Assembly (NCBI RefSeq): GCF_004332155.1
Contig: NZ_SJDV01000004.1
Coordinates: forward strand, 248,001-312,000
Direction: 5' to 3'
Length of the DNA stretch: 64,000 nucleotides
Source: Gramella sp. KN1008
GTDB taxonomy: Bacteria; Bacteroidota; Bacteroidia; Flavobacteriales; Flavobacteriaceae
Positions 61,669-64,000 of the stretch are shown in pieces. Both the position numbers and the translations under genes were made by a program. Every line of letters starts with the position of its first letter. Within the stretch, counting starts at the first letter, position 1. The notes under the pieces are model-generated. The model was not told the origin of the DNA. It did no database searches and saw only the letters and a list, made by a program, of their open reading frames with translations.

Positions 61669-62283
61669 TTAATTATTCGTTTTCCATTCTTTTTTTCCTA
61701 CGAAGAACGCTATTAATGTTAAAAGCATTCCGACAAAGAGCATATATGCTCCTGTATGTGGAAAGGAATCCACATCGAAATTAAGCATTTTCTGATGTCC
61801 TAACAATGGTGGCTTGTAAGTCATAGGCGTACCATCAGGATGTGTCATTTTCATGATCGCATTAGGATCCAGATCGGTACCATATTCTGTAAGCCAGTTA
61901 TTAAAGTCGTACATTCCCATTACTCCAAGAACAGACATTAGAATAAGCCATCCAAGGAACCATTTATAACTCACCTTCCCGAAGAAGCCGAGAATGCCTA
62001 TAAGGACTCCCAGGAACACCATTCCGCCAATTACCTTTGGAAACACATCGAACTCCCACATTTCTTCAGGTTTAGGGATCTTTTTCATACCAATATAGTG
62101 ATTAAGTCCGTCTATATTCTGTATGTCAAACTCATGAACCCCTTCGATCCCGGTTATGTGGATGTTCATTCCCATGGGATCCGGATACTGGGGAGCTCCC
62201 AGCATAATATTCCAGAGAGGGAATTTAAACAGGCCCAGCAGTAGTAGCGAACCCAAGATCATTATTATTCCGGCTTTTTTCAT
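61669..62283 (-). CDS. Four-helix membrane protein of the nos cluster
   Basis: This 204-residue protein has four hydrophobic segments (about 4-24, 85-103, 107-127 and 180-199) and a soluble stretch after the first helix with FPLWNIMLGAPQYPDPMGMNI and the later NFDVDSFPHTGAY. It lies between nosZ and nosL, a position conserved in Bacteroidota nos clusters, but no function is known to me. Met and His residues on the periplasmic face could bind copper. The ATG at 62283 is preferred; upstream frame is hairpin sequence. Confidence 0.75.
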   Translation of the reverse strand: MKKAGIIMILGSLLLLGLFKFPLWNIMLGAPQYPDPMGMNIHITGIEGVHEFDIQNIDGLNHYIGMKKIPKPEEMWEFDVFPKVIGGMVFLGVLIGILGFFGKVSYKWFLGWLILMSVLGVMGMYDFNNWLTEYGTDLDPNAIMKMTHPDGTPMTYKPPLLGHQKMLNFDVDSFPHTGAYMLFVGMLLTLIAFFVGKKEWKTNN

Positions 62284-62302
62284 CTTAATATTTTTTAATA
62301 GA

Positions 62303-62333
62303 AAGGCGGGAGCAATCAACCAACCCCCGCCTT
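62303..62333 (-). promoter_or_regulatory. Intercistronic hairpin downstream of nosZ
   Basis: On the minus strand AAGGCGGG pairs with CCCGCCTT over a 15-base loop, between nosZ and the 4-TM gene. The T tract is weak, so it may stabilise nosZ mRNA or reduce downstream expression rather than end transcription. Confidence 0.55.
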
Positions 62334-62382
62334 CACGGAAACACATGCCCTTAGTACCATGTATTTCCCATCTAACTAAACA

Positions 62383-64000
62383 TCAATCTTCACCAAGAGA
62401 CCAGCTCAGTTCTATGTCTGAATCAGCGGGGGAAACTCTAACATATCCCTGCATTTCCTGGTGTAAAGCTGAACAGAAATCTGTACAATAGAATGGCCAT
62501 ACTCCGGGCTGTTTTGGTTCCCAGACAAATGTTTCGGTCTGTCCAGGCATGATCAGCAATTCTGAGGTGTTCGCACCTATCATACTAATTCCGTGTGGCA
62601 CATCGTAATCCTGTTCGTGGTTGGTCACGTGGAAGTAAACCTTGTCTCCAACCTTAATACCTTCAATGTTATCTGGGGTAAAGTGACTTCTGATCATAGT
62701 CATGTAAACGTGCACTTCATTTCCATCTCTTTCTACACGGGCATCACCATTATTAAGGGTCGCATGCTTATGTTTGTTCTCATCCAGTTTGAATATCTTC
62801 TTGGAATTAGGCTTAATGATATCTGCCGGGATACCTGCAGCATAGTGAGGTTCACCAATGGTTGGGAAATCGAGTAACAACTCCATTTTTTCACCACTGA
62901 TATCATACAGCTGCGCAGAATGAGTTACCTCAGGACCTGTAGGCAGGTAGCGATCTTTGGTGATCTTATTCATTGCGATTACATATTTACCAAATGGTTC
63001 AGCTGAGTTCCCTCCGGGTATCATTACGTGTCCTACTGAATAGTAAGCAGGTTTTCTGTCTATTACTTCTTGGGTTTCTACTTTCCATTTCACTACTTCA
63101 GAAGAGATAAAGAAAGAAGTATAACCGTTTCCTTCTCCATCAAACTCTGTGTGTAGTGGTCCAAGACCAGCTTGTTTTACGGTTCCGGCAAGAACGTCTT
63201 CAAATTTCAGGATCGGGATTCCATAAGCTTCACCATCAAATTTTTCGTTCTCGATCGCATCCATCATTTTTGTGAAAGAGTGAATAGTAAGGTCGGCTGA
63301 AAGTTTACCATTTCCTATGATATATTCCCCTGTTGGATCCACATCACATCCGTGTGGGGATTTAGGAGTAGGTAGCAGGAATACGGCTCCAGGAACTTCT
63401 AGTGGATCTACCACAAGCACCTCTTTTTTCATAGTGGAAGTAGCAGTATGAGTATCTTCATCATACACGTTGTGGGCGTAGTTGGCAGGCATTGTCTTAC
63501 CGCCTCCGTTATTTACATACTCTTCGATCTTCTTCCAGTTAACAGCCGCGATAAAATCCTTATCGTTTTGAGAAGCGTTTACCTCTAATAAAGAGTTTGC
63601 TTCCTCAGTGTTATATGTTGAGAAGAAGAACCAGCCGTGAGATTTACCTCTTCCGGGATGGGAAAGATCATAGTCAAATCCAGGCATCATTAGCTGGAAT
63701 TTGATATCCATGTGGCCTTCTTCAGGATCTACACTAATAAAAGTAAGGGAGCCTTTAAAGTTTCCTTTGTAATCCTTAATAGGCATATCACGCTGAGGAA
63801 CCGGTACAGAGAATCTTGTTCCTGCTACCACATATTCAGTGTTTTCAGTCACAAAAGATGAACTGTGGTTACCCGCAGAGTTTGGTACCTCTATGATCTC
63901 GGTAGTTTCAAACGTAGTAAGATCGATCTTTGCGATTCTTGGGGTGTTATTACCATTAATGAACACCCAGCGACCATCTAGTTTTCCATTTGTCTGGGAA
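62383..64000 (-). CDS. nosZ: Nitrous-oxide reductase, Sec-type (5' end missing)
   Basis: NosZ reduces N2O to N2 in the periplasm. About 538 C-terminal residues are in the window; the frame is open to the window edge. The seven-bladed propeller shows Cu-Z His segments SPHGCDVDP, GPLHTEFDG and GEPHYAAG, and the C-terminal cupredoxin Cu-A site has DVPHGISM, CTDFC, HQEM. The neighbours (a 4-TM protein, NosL, NosD, NosF and NosY) and the taxon fit the clade II, Sec-exported type; the signal peptide itself is not visible. It is the first gene of the cluster. Confidence 0.95.
   Translation of the reverse strand, partial: SQTNGKLDGRWVFINGNNTPRIAKIDLTTFETTEIIEVPNSAGNHSSSFVTENTEYVVAGTRFSVPVPQRDMPIKDYKGNFKGSLTFISVDPEEGHMDIKFQLMMPGFDYDLSHPGRGKSHGWFFFSTYNTEEANSLLEVNASQNDKDFIAAVNWKKIEEYVNNGGGKTMPANYAHNVYDEDTHTATSTMKKEVLVVDPLEVPGAVFLLPTPKSPHGCDVDPTGEYIIGNGKLSADLTIHSFTKMMDAIENEKFDGEAYGIPILKFEDVLAGTVKQAGLGPLHTEFDGEGNGYTSFFISSEVVKWKVETQEVIDRKPAYYSVGHVMIPGGNSAEPFGKYVIAMNKITKDRYLPTGPEVTHSAQLYDISGEKMELLLDFPTIGEPHYAAGIPADIIKPNSKKIFKLDENKHKHATLNNGDARVERDGNEVHVYMTMIRSHFTPDNIEGIKVGDKVYFHVTNHEQDYDVPHGISMIGANTSELLIMPGQTETFVWEPKQPGVWPFYCTDFCSALHQEMQGYVRVSPADSDIELSWSLGED

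Overview
The window looks like a chromosomal segment of a marine-type member of the Flavobacteriaceae (Bacteroidota), close in character to Gramella/Christiangramia; the genus is inference. The supporting signs are a complete gldKLMN motility/type 9 secretion operon, Bacteroidota-style promoters (TTG, 18-21 bp, TAnnTTTG) in front of both tRNAs and rpsP, a DNA polymerase III alpha with a fused N-terminal proofreading exonuclease, DUF3098, DUF983 and DUF3127 proteins, an S16 protein with a long Ala/Glu tail, and a Sec-type nos cluster. There is no insertion sequence, phage, CRISPR array or rRNA. Base composition looks even, so most of this is core genome with small accessory pockets.

Layout. 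0.1-2.2 kb: flavin reductase-like protein, DUF3127 protein, aat. 2.2-6.2 kb: a minus-strand run ftsX, DUF3098, uppP, truB, TonB-like, tag. 6.2-7.8 kb: a ketopantoate reductase-like gene between dispersed palindromic repeats. 7.8-18.9 kb: housekeeping (leuS, rpsP-rimM, DUF2383, dnaE, trxA, DUF58) ending in tRNA-Asp. 19.7-22.4 kb: a TPR histidine kinase and LytTR regulator pair. 22.7-26.0 kb: an accessory pocket with a lone PAS protein, a 45-residue membrane microprotein, an ArsI/CadI-type metalloprotein, a 42-residue Cys-Cys microprotein, a SigZ-like sigma factor behind a 26-bp palindrome, and a bile-acid-symporter-family transporter. 26.3-30.4 kb: DsbD, two small proteins and a beta-propeller lipoprotein. 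30.5-40.4 kb: topA, a degenerate ureohydrolase, gldKLMN, a DAO-family oxidoreductase and DUF983. 40.5-48.9 kb: ABC-F ATPase, an RND efflux operon with a zinc-ribbon and a SpoIIAA-like gene, initiator tRNA. 49-53.7 kb: small secreted and unknown proteins, decayed coding remnants, an AhpD-like protein, and mgtC with a DUF4403-like partner. 53.8-64 kb: an anaerobic/nitrogen-oxide block: hemN, ric, an Rrf2 regulator, a His-rich polytopic membrane protein, a thioredoxin-like protein and the minus-strand cluster nosZ (cut by the window edge), a 4-TM protein, nosL, nosD, nosF, nosY.

How it fits together. The last 10 kb describe a bacterium that respires N2O under low oxygen: NosZ is the reductase; NosL, NosD, NosF and NosY supply or maturate its copper; HemN makes haem without oxygen; Ric repairs iron-sulfur centres damaged by NO; the Rrf2 regulator has three Cys suited to an Fe-S cluster. 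gldKLMN supplies the core of gliding and type 9 secretion. The most interesting loose ends are the His-rich membrane protein next to the Rrf2 gene, the inactivated-looking arginase-family protein between topA and gldK, the palindrome-controlled SigZ/ArsI pocket, and three microproteins of 30, 42 and 45 residues.
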